Source: Paraburkholderia edwinii (GTDB lineage Bacteria > Pseudomonadota > Gammaproteobacteria > Burkholderiales > Burkholderiaceae). Taken from it: DNA of 64,000 nucleotides. Shown here in pieces: positions 53,765 through 62,008 of this stretch. Made by a program: the position numbers and the translations under genes. The notes beneath the pieces were generated by a model, which saw only the letters and a list, made by a program, of their open reading frames with translations, was not told the DNA's origin and searched no databases. How positions within the stretch are numbered: position 1 is the first letter of the stretch; every line of letters begins with the position of its first letter. The stretch spans positions 2,418,001 through 2,482,000 of the forward strand of contig NZ_CP080096.1 in the NCBI RefSeq assembly GCF_019428685.1, given 5' to 3'.

Positions 53765-55039
53765 ATGTCGAATGCTCCGCTCAGTCCCAGGAACAGAATG
53801 GCTCATGTTACGAAAACACCGGCGTTCGATCGCCGGGTATGGTTACTGGCCCTTGCCTTTTTCGCAATCGGCACGGATTTCAATGTTGTTTCGGGTATCC
53901 TGCCGTCGCTTGCGCGAAGTCTCGATGTCAGCGTGCCGGCGGCGGGCCAGGTCGTCAGCACTTACGCGCTGTTTTACGCAGTATGCGCGCCGGTGCTCGC
54001 CGGGCTAACCGCACATATCCCGCGCAAACCGCTCATCGTCATATCGCTGACCGCGTTTGCACTGGCCAACGCGGCGTCCGCCCTGTCTCCAAACTACGCA
54101 TTCCTGATCGGCACGCGTATCGTCGCGGCCTTCGCCGCGAGCGTGTTCTCGCCCGCGGCTTACGGTCTTGCCGCGACGCTTGCAAGAGCGGATCGGCGAG
54201 GTGCCGCATTGTCAGCGGCCCTATCGGGCATCACGATCTCGCTCGTAGTCGGCGTGCCGATCGGCGCCTACATCGGTAACCGCTTCGGCTGGCCGGCTAC
54301 CTTCTGGTTCGTCACCGCGCTCACGCTGATCGGCGCAGCGGGACTCGCCATGCGCCTGCCGCACGTCGACACACCCGCTACAGCGCAAGCGCCAGGCCTT
54401 GCCGCACGCTTTGCGCCTCTAGCCAATCGCGAGGTGCTGCTTGGCATGGCGCCTTCGCTTGTCTGGTATGTGGCAATGTTTGCGCTTTTCACCTATCTCG
54501 GCGCCGCCATGACCGAGCGGGGCATGACGAAGGAAGAGCTTAGCGTGATATATGGTGCGTTCGGCGTGGGCTGCCTGTTCGGCAATCATATCGGCGGAAA
54601 GCTAAGCGACTGGTTCGGATCGCAGCGCATCGTCGCGATTGCGCTCGTCCTGCAGATTGCGAACCTTGTCTGGTTAGGCCTCGCCGGGTCGTCGCTCATC
54701 GCAAACGCCTGTTCGGTGGCGATTTACGGCATGAACATGTGGTTTCTGTTTCCCGCACAACAAAGCCGGCTGCTTTCGATCGCGCCACAACATGGGCCGC
54801 TGGTCCTCGCTTTGAACAATTCGACGATGTATCTCGGTGGAGCGATCGGATCGGCAGCGAGCGCGCTGCTAATTCGACACGGTATTGCGACCGCGCAATT
54901 GCCCTGGGTGTCGTGTGCGTTGTTCTTTGCGGGACTGGTGCTCTTTGCGTTGTGTTCGTGGGCGTTGAGGCGCGATGCGCTGCGCGGCCGACAACCCGCG
55001 GGCGGTGGCAAATCGCCGAACCAATCGGTGCGCAACTAG
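53765..55039 (+). CDS. MFS transporter, DHA1 family (AraJ/YdhP-like)
   Basis: 424 residues with about twelve membrane helices. The N-terminal FAIGTDFNVVSGILPSLARSLDVSVPAAGQVVSTYALFYAVCAPVLAGL and the motif-C-like SGITISLVVGVPIGAYIGNRFGW are typical of drug/sugar efflux DHA1 transporters. GGAG lies 8 nt before ATG 53765; an internal ATG (MAHVTK) is 11 codons on. It stands alone between the 2OG oxygenase and the CGNR genes. Substrate unknown. Confidence 0.9.
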   Translation: MSNAPLSPRNRMAHVTKTPAFDRRVWLLALAFFAIGTDFNVVSGILPSLARSLDVSVPAAGQVVSTYALFYAVCAPVLAGLTAHIPRKPLIVISLTAFALANAASALSPNYAFLIGTRIVAAFAASVFSPAAYGLAATLARADRRGAALSAALSGITISLVVGVPIGAYIGNRFGWPATFWFVTALTLIGAAGLAMRLPHVDTPATAQAPGLAARFAPLANREVLLGMAPSLVWYVAMFALFTYLGAAMTERGMTKEELSVIYGAFGVGCLFGNHIGGKLSDWFGSQRIVAIALVLQIANLVWLGLAGSSLIANACSVAIYGMNMWFLFPAQQSRLLSIAPQHGPLVLALNNSTMYLGGAIGSAASALLIRHGIATAQLPWVSCALFFAGLVLFALCSWALRRDALRGRQPAGGGKSPNQSVRN

Positions 55040-55189
55040 CACCGATATACAGCTACCCGCATGACCGGGTGCCGGCCATCCGACGCCGGCGCCCTTCCAC
55101 CCGTCTGTTTCCCCACGACACGGCTCGCTCGCGTTCCCCGCCCTTTCCCAAACGCCTTCGTCGCTCACTGGTGTAGAGCGCGATTTCGT

Positions 55190-55220
55190 GTAACTTGTCA
55201 TCTCAAAATTTAGCAGTTAC
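55190..55220 (+). promoter_or_regulatory. 31-bp composite element, copy 1, promoter of CGNR gene 1
   Basis: GTAACTTGTCA, 13 bp, CAGTTAC. The inner bases make a sigma70-like promoter: TTGTCA (55195-55200), 17 bp, TACGCT (55218-55223). The predicted transcript starts near 55230, just before GGAG and ATG 55255. The GTAACT/AGTTAC ends form an inverted repeat that could hold a regulator over the promoter. Confidence 0.75.
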
Positions 55221-55254
55221 GCTTTGCGAATAGTCTGCTACTGGAGAACCCGTT

Positions 55255-55839
55255 ATGCCAGCCGAATCCGCAACACTATCCGACGACACCGTGCTCGATT
55301 TCCTCAACACGTCTGCATCCGACGAGACGCGTTCCAACGAGTATTTCAAGAGCGATCAGCACGTTCTCCAGTGGATGCAGGCAAATCGCCTCATCACTTC
55401 GGCGACGCTGCCGTCATTCACGGAAGGCACGCTGGTCAACGCCGCGCGCTCGCTTAGAGAGGCGATCAGAAAAACGCTGTTCCAGCGGAAAGCAGGCCTG
55501 AGAGTGAACGTCGGATTGCTCAACGCGTTTTTAATGCAGGGTCACTACCGGCTTAATCTGGTCAGACAATCGAACGGCCAGGTGCGCCTTATGCACGAAT
55601 ACGGACATTCGACGCCGGAGCAATTTCTCGCGCAAATCGCCAACGCGGCGGCCGAGATGCTGGCAGCCGGCGACTTCACGTTAATCAGGAAATGTGAGTC
55701 CGATACCTGCTCGCTATGGTTTTACGACCGAACCAAGGCTCACCGGCGCCGCTGGTGCAGCATGGCCAGATGCGGAAATCGCCGCAAGGTGGCGGCGTAT
55801 CGCGCGCGCCGCAAAGGCGACGATGGCGGGATGGCGTGA
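55255..55839 (+). CDS. CGNR zinc-finger/ABATE-domain regulator 1
   Basis: 194 residues. The N-terminal ABATE-type helical domain (LDFLNTSASDETRSNEYFKSD...LREAIRKTLFQRKAG) is a predicted ligand-binding region. The C-terminal zinc finger is complete: CESDTCSLWFYDRTKAHRRRWCSMARCGNRRKV, four Cys with the signature CGNR. Family members are regarded as transcription regulators. The gene faces a paralogue tail-to-tail (67 bp between stops), and both have the same 31-bp element upstream. Confidence 0.93.
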   Translation: MPAESATLSDDTVLDFLNTSASDETRSNEYFKSDQHVLQWMQANRLITSATLPSFTEGTLVNAARSLREAIRKTLFQRKAGLRVNVGLLNAFLMQGHYRLNLVRQSNGQVRLMHEYGHSTPEQFLAQIANAAAEMLAAGDFTLIRKCESDTCSLWFYDRTKAHRRRWCSMARCGNRRKVAAYRARRKGDDGGMA

Positions 55840-55906
55840 TCCGATTGCAGGCTCTATAGCAGGGAGGCGGCATGCCCGCCCCTGCACGTGCCCCGCACCG
55901 GCCCGC

Positions 55907-56500
55907 TCATTCCTGTTCGACAAGGCCGCCGCAAAGCAGCCGCGTGCGAAAACGGGCTGCCTTCTGGCGGTTCCCGCATATCGTCATGTTGCACCAGCGC
56001 CGCCGGTGCGATTTCGTTCTGTCGTAGAACCACAATGGACAGTCTGGCGATTCGCACTGGCGAACCAGCAGAAAATCGCCGCGAACCAGCAGCTCCGCGG
56101 CCGCGATCGCGACAGGCACCAGCACCTGCGTCGGCGTCTGCGCAGGGAACCGGTATAGCGCATTCAAATTGCCTGCCTCGTCCTCCACAAGCTCCATCTG
56201 ATAGCTGCCGGCGCCCAATACCCAGTTGAGCAGCCCGGTGTCCACAAGCTGGCCCAGCTTGCGCTGCAACACCAGCTGACGCACGTTTTCCCGCAATTGC
56301 CGCGCCTCGGTCGCAAGGCCGCGATAAATGCCGTCCTCGCGCATGACGACCATCTCGAGCAAACCGGTTCGCTCGAGCCAGGCAAGCACATCTTCGTCGG
56401 ATTGAAACAGATCCAGCAACTGCCCGTTACGCGGCACAACGGTATTCAGGAATTCGAGCACCGCGTCCTGTGCGCGCACTGATGCCAATGGCGAAGCCAT
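55907..56500 (-). CDS. CGNR zinc-finger/ABATE-domain regulator 2
   Basis: 197 residues from ATG 56500 (MASPLASVRAQD), chosen because GGAGG lies 5 nt upstream; an in-frame GTG at 56512 overlaps that site. ABATE domain (LEFLNTVVPRNGQLLDLFQSDEDVLAWLERTGLL) and a complete finger: CESPDCPLWFYDRTKSHRRRWCNMTICGNRQKAARF. It is convergent with CGNR gene 1 and clearly a paralogue. The predicted transcript from the 31-bp element would begin about 20 nt before the ATG. Confidence 0.93.
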   Translation of the reverse strand: MASPLASVRAQDAVLEFLNTVVPRNGQLLDLFQSDEDVLAWLERTGLLEMVVMREDGIYRGLATEARQLRENVRQLVLQRKLGQLVDTGLLNWVLGAGSYQMELVEDEAGNLNALYRFPAQTPTQVLVPVAIAAAELLVRGDFLLVRQCESPDCPLWFYDRTKSHRRRWCNMTICGNRQKAARFRTRLLCGGLVEQE

Positions 56501-56529
56501 TGAATCCTCCACAAAAATGAACCGTGACT

Positions 56530-56560
56530 GTAACTGTTAACACAGTATTTGACAAGTTAC
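56530..56560 (-). promoter_or_regulatory. 31-bp composite element, copy 2, promoter of CGNR gene 2
   Basis: On the minus strand: GTAACTTGTCA, 13 bp, CAGTTAC, identical to copy 1 at all 18 specified bases, with an unrelated spacer. TTGTCA (56555-56550) and TACAGT (56532-56527) are 17 bp apart, giving a start near 56520. Confidence 0.75.
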
Positions 56561-56646
56561 GCTCATAATGAATCAACACCCGTGCGCATGATTTTTTTAG
56601 CATAGGTCTACGGTACATCTCAACAGAAAGATTCAAATTGGTTTTT

Positions 56647-56672
56647 AAGGTATGAGCGCGCGCTCATACCTT
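56647..56672. terminator. Perfect inverted repeat, possible terminator or operator
   Basis: AAGGTATGAGCGC and its reverse complement abut directly, giving a 13+13 palindrome with no loop. It lies between CGNR gene 2 (transcribed away) and the 3' end of the small protein gene (transcribed toward it). A terminator for the latter is possible but there is no T-run with it; an operator or recombination site is equally possible. Confidence 0.4.
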
Positions 56673-56915
56673 CTGCTCATACCTCGCCGTGCGTTAAGCG
56701 ATAAATCAACGACTTTCTTAAGAGACCAAAGAGATGACAGTGATTCGCGAATCAAATAGGATGACAGCAGATCGAATGTGATCCAGCGGAATAGAGAGGA
56801 AAGAGATAGAGCAGACATGGCGGGGCGCACGAATCGGCCCGGAGAACAGTATCCCTCGCATGCCGCGTCTTCATCGCTGCGCAACAGCAGCGAGAACGGC
56901 ATGCGATTTCAAAAG

Positions 56916-57200
56916 CTATTTCGATGCGACACAGTCGTGACTGCGATTCACTACGGCCTGATCGAGCCGAGCTGCTTGAGCAGCGTCAGATTGCCCTCGA
57001 GGTGCCGCGTAGCGCAGCGACGCACGTTCGACCGATTTCGTTTGCGCTGAGTGATCGGACAGTTCGAGATGATGCGAAGTCGGCAGTGTTTCTATGGCCG
57101 CATGCGCGCTTCCTGTCGCGCCGACCGCGCCAACCACGCCTATTGCTGCCGCGGCGAGCGACAACGGTAATGCCTTTGCTAGTGTCTCAATCCGTTTCAT
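56916..57200 (-). CDS. Small exported protein of unknown function
   Basis: 94 residues from ATG 57200. A clear signal peptide (MKRIETLAKALPLSLAAAAIGVVGAVGATGSAHA) is followed by about 60 residues without recognisable motifs. The frame continues upstream but that part is Arg/Ser-rich noise. In a neighbouring frame near the 3' end the sequence reads LEGNLTLLKQLGSIRP followed by a stop, which looks more protein-like than the in-frame tail. A frameshift near 56970 is therefore possible. It lies 128 bp after the SDR gene on the same strand. Confidence 0.5.
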   Translation of the reverse strand: MKRIETLAKALPLSLAAAAIGVVGAVGATGSAHAAIETLPTSHHLELSDHSAQTKSVERASLRYAAPRGQSDAAQAARLDQAVVNRSHDCVASK

Positions 57201-57328
57201 AGCTGGTGTTCTCACAGTACTGGCTTCGGATTCCGAACGCGAACGCACGTGCATCCGCGATTCGACCGCTTCGACCGTTTCGACAGCTAAACTTCGACGC
57301 GCTTCGACGCGCTTCGTCGTCGGTGCTT

Positions 57329-58099
57329 TCAAAGACCCTTCACCTCGCCACCGTCCATCCGCAACGCCGCGCCGATCAACCATTCGCCTGCCGGAGACAG
57401 AATGAAGGCCATCAGTTCGGCAATATCGTCCGGTTTGCCGTAGCGAGTGATGCCCGCCAGCGCCGGAAACTTCTCGAGCGCCTCTTCCACCGTCATATCG
57501 TGAGAAGCCGCGTACTTCTCCATATACGAGCGGCGCCGATCGGTCATCACAGGGCCCGGAAGCACGCTATTCACACGCACGCCGTCGCCGATGCCGCGGT
57601 CCGCAAACGCCTTTGCCATCGCGACGATCGCCGCATTGACCGTCGCAACAGCCGCAAAGCCCGATTTCGGCGCTTCAGCGGAATTGCCCGACGTAAAAAT
57701 CACCGCGCCGTGTGTTGCCTTCAACGCGTCCCACGCCCGAATCGCTAGCCTTCTCGCACCGTGCAACTTAAGCGCGAAACCGTCGTCCCATTGCGCATCG
57801 GTCATTTCGAGCACGTCGATCTGCGGCACCGCACCAGCGATGTTGACTACCGCGTCGATCCGGCCGAACTGCTTAAGCGTGCTGGCGACTACGGCTTCGG
57901 CTGCCGCCGGCTCGCGCAGGTCGACACAAACATCAAGCGCTTCCGCACCGATCGCAACGATATCTTTGGCCGTGGCCTTCAACAATTCCGCGTCGCGCGC
58001 GGCAATCACGACACCGCCGAAGTTTTGCGCGAGACGAATCGCCGTTGCGCGCCCGATGCCGCGGCTCGCGCCGGTCACGATCGCAATTTTCTTTTCCAT
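57329..58099 (-). CDS. Short-chain dehydrogenase/reductase (SDR)
   Basis: 256 residues, classical SDR length. The dinucleotide motif is TGASRGIGRATA (about residues 9-20), followed by the NIAG motif (VVNIAGAVPQ). The catalytic Ser region is VIFTSGNSA, and the usual YxxxK Tyr position reads FAAVATVNAAIVAMAKAFAD. The Tyr is therefore not evident (Val/Thr/Asn where Y is expected), although the Lys is present. GGAGG lies 8 nt before the ATG. It is downstream of the LysR gene on the same strand. An NAD(P)H-dependent enzyme by family, but possibly with altered or no catalysis. Confidence 0.88.
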   Translation of the reverse strand: MEKKIAIVTGASRGIGRATAIRLAQNFGGVVIAARDAELLKATAKDIVAIGAEALDVCVDLREPAAAEAVVASTLKQFGRIDAVVNIAGAVPQIDVLEMTDAQWDDGFALKLHGARRLAIRAWDALKATHGAVIFTSGNSAEAPKSGFAAVATVNAAIVAMAKAFADRGIGDGVRVNSVLPGPVMTDRRRSYMEKYAASHDMTVEEALEKFPALAGITRYGKPDDIAELMAFILSPAGEWLIGAALRMDGGEVKGL

Positions 58100-58354
58100 T
58101 TTCCGTTACCTCCGAAAATACGATGGTTAGATTTGAACCGCTCGATCTTCACATCGATTTGCATGCCATATCGTTCTGAGTGAAGATCGCCGCGTTTCGA
58201 CGATGAGAAGACTGGTGAACGCTGCTTCGTTGAGTCCAGTATCGGAGAATCCAGCCGGACAAGCCATGAAGCGGGCGAGATAGCTGCTATGACCCGAGTG
58301 CTACGACCCGAGCGTTATGACCGCGCAGCGAGCGCCGTGCGGCTTTCGCCGGCT

Positions 58355-59254
58355 CTAGGCCGATCGCACCACTTTCGATGCGCTTTCACGCGCGATTTCG
58401 AGCATCAGTGCGGTCATGGCCGACAGCGGCCGTCCGCGCCGCGTCACTGCGACGATCCAGCGGCGCATTAGCGGCTGCTCGATGTTTACGCGCACGAGTT
58501 GATATTCCTGCAGAAGCTTTTCCGGAATCAGGACCGGCAGGATGCATTGGCCGTTCGTCATCGACACGAGCTTCAGCATGGCATCGACTGTTTCGACCTC
58601 CGCCGTGACCGTTGCGTCGAAGTCCTTCGTGTGCAGCATTTTTCGCAGCGCGTAGCCCACCGGAAACGCAACGAGCGGCACCGCTTCCGCGCGCAAGTCG
58701 ACGCAAGCTCTCGTCGCAAAGCGTGAACTTTCATGCACGACGAGACACATGGTGTCTTCGAATAACGGCGTGATCTCGAGTTGATCGGACGCGACTGCCG
58801 AGTCGTACGCGAAACCGATCTCCGCTCTTCCGTTCTCGACCAGCTCTACGACACCCGGCGAGCTTCTTCCCAGTAACGCGAGGCTCGCGCTCGGTCGTTG
58901 CGCCATAAACTTGGCGGCCACTTCCGCCATAAAGTAATAGCTGAGCGTGTGGATCGTCGCGACATGAATGCTGCCGTCGGTCACACCGTGATCGTTGCGC
59001 AATTGCAGAATCGTGTTGTCCACCAGCTGATACGCAGCGCTGACCACTTCCAGCAGCTTGCGCCCCGCTTCTGTCAACTCGACCCCGCGCCCATGACGAA
59101 TGAACAGCGGCTGCCCGATAAATTCTTCGAGGCTCGCCAGATGACGGCTCAATCCGGATTGCGTGAGCGACAAGGCTTCCGCTGCTGCGGAAAGCGATTT
59201 ATGGGCCGCTATTTCTATGAAAAGTCTGGCCTGATAGTCAACGTTGGTTTTCAT
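58355..59254 (-). CDS. LysR-family transcriptional regulator
   Basis: 299 residues. N-terminal winged helix (SLSAAAEALSLTQSGLSRHLASLEEFIGQPLFIRHGRGVELTEAG) and the periplasmic-binding-like effector domain (HVATIHTLSYYFMAEVAAKFMAQRP onward). A copy of the 31-bp element lies 71-101 bp before its ATG. A degenerate copy lies at the same distance before the alpha/beta hydrolase gene at 59453. It probably controls that hydrolase and perhaps the SDR. Confidence 0.93.
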   Translation of the reverse strand: MKTNVDYQARLFIEIAAHKSLSAAAEALSLTQSGLSRHLASLEEFIGQPLFIRHGRGVELTEAGRKLLEVVSAAYQLVDNTILQLRNDHGVTDGSIHVATIHTLSYYFMAEVAAKFMAQRPSASLALLGRSSPGVVELVENGRAEIGFAYDSAVASDQLEITPLFEDTMCLVVHESSRFATRACVDLRAEAVPLVAFPVGYALRKMLHTKDFDATVTAEVETVDAMLKLVSMTNGQCILPVLIPEKLLQEYQLVRVNIEQPLMRRWIVAVTRRGRPLSAMTALMLEIARESASKVVRSA

Positions 59255-59324
59255 GGGTGCAGGTGCATTGCTTCATGGGACGGCCAGCAGCCGAATTCTT
59301 ATAAAAATAGTTGCACGAACATAT

Positions 59325-59355
59325 GTAACTTGTCAAATCGATTCTTAATGGTTAC
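59325..59355 (-). promoter_or_regulatory. 31-bp composite element, copy 3, upstream of the LysR gene
   Basis: Plus strand: GTAACTTGTCA, 13 bp, TGGTTAC. Compared with copy 2 in the same orientation, 24 of 31 positions match. Relative to its gene it is inverted with respect to copies 1 and 2: the TGACAAGTTAC arm is nearest the LysR start, 71 bp away, and contains a TTGACA hexamer. Confidence 0.75.
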
Positions 59356-59452
59356 TCATGCTGTGCATTCCGACGATGCTTTTCCTCCCTCGCCCGCTAA
59401 ATTGCCTGACCGCAACCGCAATTCGCGCGCCAGGCAGCCGCGGGGCCCGGTC

Positions 59453-60340
59453 TTATGCCTTCAGACTCTGCGCGAGGAAATCACGCATCGCCGACGCGAT
59501 TTCGTCCACATGGGTCTCCAGCGCGAAATGTCCGGTGTCGAGCATCCTGACCAGCGCTTTCGGATTGTCGCGACGATAGGCTTCGGCGCCGGGCGGAATA
59601 AAGAACGGGTCGTTTTTTCCCCAGATCGCGAGCGTCGGCGGCAACTTCTCCCTGAAAAACTGCTGGAACACCGGATAGAGCTTCAGGTTCGATTGATAAT
59701 CGAGGAACAGGTCGAGCTGGATATCTTTCTGGCCCGGGCGCTCGAGCAGCGCCGCGTCGAGCGTGTACGACTCCGGCGCGACCGAATCGGGGTTCGCGAC
59801 ACCGTGCAAATATTGAAAGCGCGTCCCCTCGAAATTGAGAATCGCGTCGTGTACGGTCTTACGGTGAGCCGGTGTCGGCTCCGCCCAGTACTTGCGGATC
59901 GGGTCCCATGCGTCGCCGAGCCCCTCTTCGTACGCGTTGCCGTTCTGGGAGATCAGCGCGCTAACGCGCTCCGGAAATTTCACGGCAAGCCTCAAGCCAA
60001 CCGGCGCACCATAGTCGAACACATAGACGGCGTAGCGCTTCAGCGCGAGCTTGTCGACAAATGCGGCCATCGTCTGCGCGAGCGCATCGAATGAATACTG
60101 ATAGCCGCGCGCTGCGGGAACATCGGTGAAACCGAATCCGGGTAAGTCCGGTGCGATCACCCGATAGGTATCCGCAAGGCGCGGAATCAACTCACGATAC
60201 ATATGCGACGAGGACGGGAAACCGTGCAGCAGCAACACCACCGGCGCCGTGGCGGCGCCCGCTTCCCGATAGAAGACACTGACGCCATCCGCCTCGACAC
60301 GCTTGACGGAAACCGCTGGGACGCTATGGCCTTTCGACAT
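59453..60340 (-). CDS. Alpha/beta hydrolase with Asp nucleophile, epoxide hydrolase or haloalkane dehalogenase type
   Basis: 295 residues from ATG 60340, with GGAG 7 nt upstream inside a longer in-frame start (60352) that lacks a ribosome site. HGFPSSSHMY carries the oxyanion-hole HG, and VFDYGAPVG has Asp at the nucleophile elbow, as in epoxide hydrolases and haloalkane or fluoroacetate dehalogenases. A cap region follows (about 125-210), then FFIPPGAEAY and DTGHFALETH with the catalytic His. Trp halide-binding residues cannot be assigned by eye. The neighbouring haloacid dehalogenase makes a dehalogenase role attractive but unproven. Confidence 0.87.
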   Translation of the reverse strand: MSKGHSVPAVSVKRVEADGVSVFYREAGAATAPVVLLLHGFPSSSHMYRELIPRLADTYRVIAPDLPGFGFTDVPAARGYQYSFDALAQTMAAFVDKLALKRYAVYVFDYGAPVGLRLAVKFPERVSALISQNGNAYEEGLGDAWDPIRKYWAEPTPAHRKTVHDAILNFEGTRFQYLHGVANPDSVAPESYTLDAALLERPGQKDIQLDLFLDYQSNLKLYPVFQQFFREKLPPTLAIWGKNDPFFIPPGAEAYRRDNPKALVRMLDTGHFALETHVDEIASAMRDFLAQSLKA

Positions 60341-60409
60341 TGAAATCTCCATGAACGATTGATCTACAGGTTGCCCGCCGCCGTTCAGAACGCGCGACGG
60401 CCGGTTGGT

Positions 60410-60440
60410 CAAACTACTGATTTTTTGTTTTATTGGTTAC
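60410..60440 (-). promoter_or_regulatory. 31-bp composite element, degenerate copy 4, upstream of the hydrolase gene
   Basis: Plus strand: CAAACTACTGA, 13 bp (T-rich), TGGTTAC. On the minus strand it begins GTAACCA and matches copy 3 at 18 of 31 positions. The distance to the hydrolase ATG (70 bp) equals that of copy 3 to the LysR ATG (71 bp). Confidence 0.5.
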
Positions 60441-60633
60441 ACAGTCTGATTTTCATGACGGCGGCCAGGCGCCGATTCCGACTCTTCAAATCCCGTCGGT
60501 ATCCTATCGAATCCAATGTATTGCAAAGCGTACGGCGTATTTGTTCAAATCGCCCGTTGCGGTGATTCCGCTTTTTCGGTGCGCGCCGCGCGGCATGCGA
60601 CGACCTGCGGCAGCGTCACGTCGCGACTCTGCG

Positions 60634-60876
60634 TCAATCCGTCTGCACAGTCGCACCGCTGATCGACTCGATGGCTTCATGCAGATCGTCGAGCGCCGGT
60701 GCGATATAGTCCTTGAGAAAAGCGATCAGCTTCGACACCTTCGCATCGAGATACCGGCGCGCTCGATAGAGCGCGACGATATTGAACGCATGTAGACGGT
60801 ACTGCGGCAACACCCTCACCACCGCGCCGCTGCGCAGATCGTCGGTCACGGTGTAGGTGGCGAGCGAAAGCATCTC
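60634..60876 (-). pseudogene. LysR-family regulator remnant (C-terminal effector domain only)
   Basis: About 80 residues. TVTDDLRSGAVVRVLPQYRLHAFNIVALYRARRYLDAKVSKLIAFLKDYI is the typical end of a LysR effector domain (DDLxxGxLVxVLPxY...VYPxxRYLxxKVRxFIDFL). The DNA-binding part and most of the effector domain are gone. The frame upstream runs into the end of the haloacid dehalogenase gene (60917). It is unrelated in sequence to the intact LysR gene at 58355 in the part that can be compared. Confidence 0.8.
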
Positions 60877-60916
60877 AACCACACTGTTCTCCCAGGGTTC
60901 GCAGCCCGTCGCCTTC

Positions 60917-61591
60917 CTACCCAACCAACCGCGCGAGCTCGATCAGCGATCGATGCTCGCTATACAACGTCGCGAACTCGTACTCCGGCGGCGCTTGCAT
61001 CCGATTGATACGCGCTGCCTTGAAGCCGAACGACGATGCGCCTGCCAGATCCCACGTGTTGCTCGATACGAACACCACCTCTTCCGGCTTCACGTCCAAC
61101 GTATCGCAGGCGTACTGGTAAACACGCGGGTCTGGCTTATAGACTTTCAGATCGTCAACCGACAACGCGGCGTCCATAAATTCCAGCAATCCGCCTGCTT
61201 CGAGCGCGGCCCGGATCATCGGGTTCGTGCCATTCGACAGCACAGAAATTTTGACCCGTGAATCTTTCAAACGGGTGAGCGCTTCACGGGCGTCCGGGTG
61301 CGCGTCGAGCACGAAATACGCGCTTAGCAGGCGTGCTTTCAGGTTCTTGTCGTGATCGAGTTTGAACGTGCGCAAGGTGTAATCAAGCGCTTCTTCGGTC
61401 ACGGTCCAGAAATCCTCATAGCGATTCATCAACGTGCGCGTCCAGCAATACTCAAGCTGACGGGATCGCCACATCGCCGCGAAGGCATCGGCCTTCTCTC
61501 CTACCGACACCGCATTCCGTTTAACCGCCGCGTTGACGTCCAGCAGCGTTCCGTACGCGTCAAACACAAAAGCCCGAATACCGTCCGACAT
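60917..61591 (-). CDS. Haloacid dehalogenase, type II (L-2-haloacid dehalogenase)
   Basis: 224 residues from ATG 61591, with GGAG 6 nt upstream. All landmarks of L-DEX-type enzymes are present in order: nucleophile Asp in FVFDAYGTLLD (residue 10), RSRQLEY (Arg near 41), SNGT (near 118), KVYKPDPRVY (Lys near 151, then Tyr) and VSSNTWDLAGASSFG. It hydrolyses the carbon-halogen bond of 2-haloalkanoic acids. It sits next to a LysR remnant and upstream of an alpha/beta hydrolase on the same strand. Confidence 0.92.
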   Translation of the reverse strand: MSDGIRAFVFDAYGTLLDVNAAVKRNAVSVGEKADAFAAMWRSRQLEYCWTRTLMNRYEDFWTVTEEALDYTLRTFKLDHDKNLKARLLSAYFVLDAHPDAREALTRLKDSRVKISVLSNGTNPMIRAALEAGGLLEFMDAALSVDDLKVYKPDPRVYQYACDTLDVKPEEVVFVSSNTWDLAGASSFGFKAARINRMQAPPEYEFATLYSEHRSLIELARLVG

Positions 61592-61621
61592 ATTCCGCTC
61601 CAGTTGATGGTCAAGGTGCAA

Positions 61622-62008
61622 TCCATATTAACCGGTTGATGTGGTTTATCCAAACACCGGCACCTTGTCGACACGTGAAAACACTTTTCTATTTCTGTCC
61701 TGAATGGACGATGAAGTGTTGAGCGCAAAGCGTGTCGTAGAACGCTAAGGACTACCCCAGTAGGCCTGACGACGACAAAATCATCGGGCGCGCGAATGCG
61801 GTGCCGCTCGAGCTCCAGGCTGTGTCATAACAGATATGCACGCGCCGGATGGCAAGACACGAGGACTGGATCTTGTGTTGCGGAAGTAAAGCGGTGGGCA
61901 CGGCCAGCGTGGCCGTGAAGGATAAGGGCTGCGTGCTGTGGCGCGCCGGGCAGAGGCAACGCGCCAGACGGGAAGCCGGTGTCAGGACACCGCCGGCCTT
62001 CGCGCGGC
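61622..62008. other. 387-bp spacer without recognisable gene
   Basis: Lies between the haloacid dehalogenase start and the 3' end of CGNR gene 3. Short open frames on both strands lack ribosome sites or family motifs. An AACCGGTT palindrome occurs near 61628. Nothing supported. Confidence 0.5.

Larger units (their letters stand above)
56501..56915. other. 415-bp spacer between CGNR gene 2 and the small secreted protein gene
   Basis: Contains copy 2 of the 31-bp element near its left end, then an AT-rich stretch with AAGGTATGAGCGCGCGCTCATACCTT around 56647-56672, an inverted repeat that could be a terminator or operator. Nothing else was recognised. Confidence 0.5.

Noticed and set aside
59358..59579. 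Small plus-strand gene downstream of element copy 3
   Set aside because: It overlaps the 3' end of the hydrolase gene, lacks a ribosome site and shows no protein-like composition.
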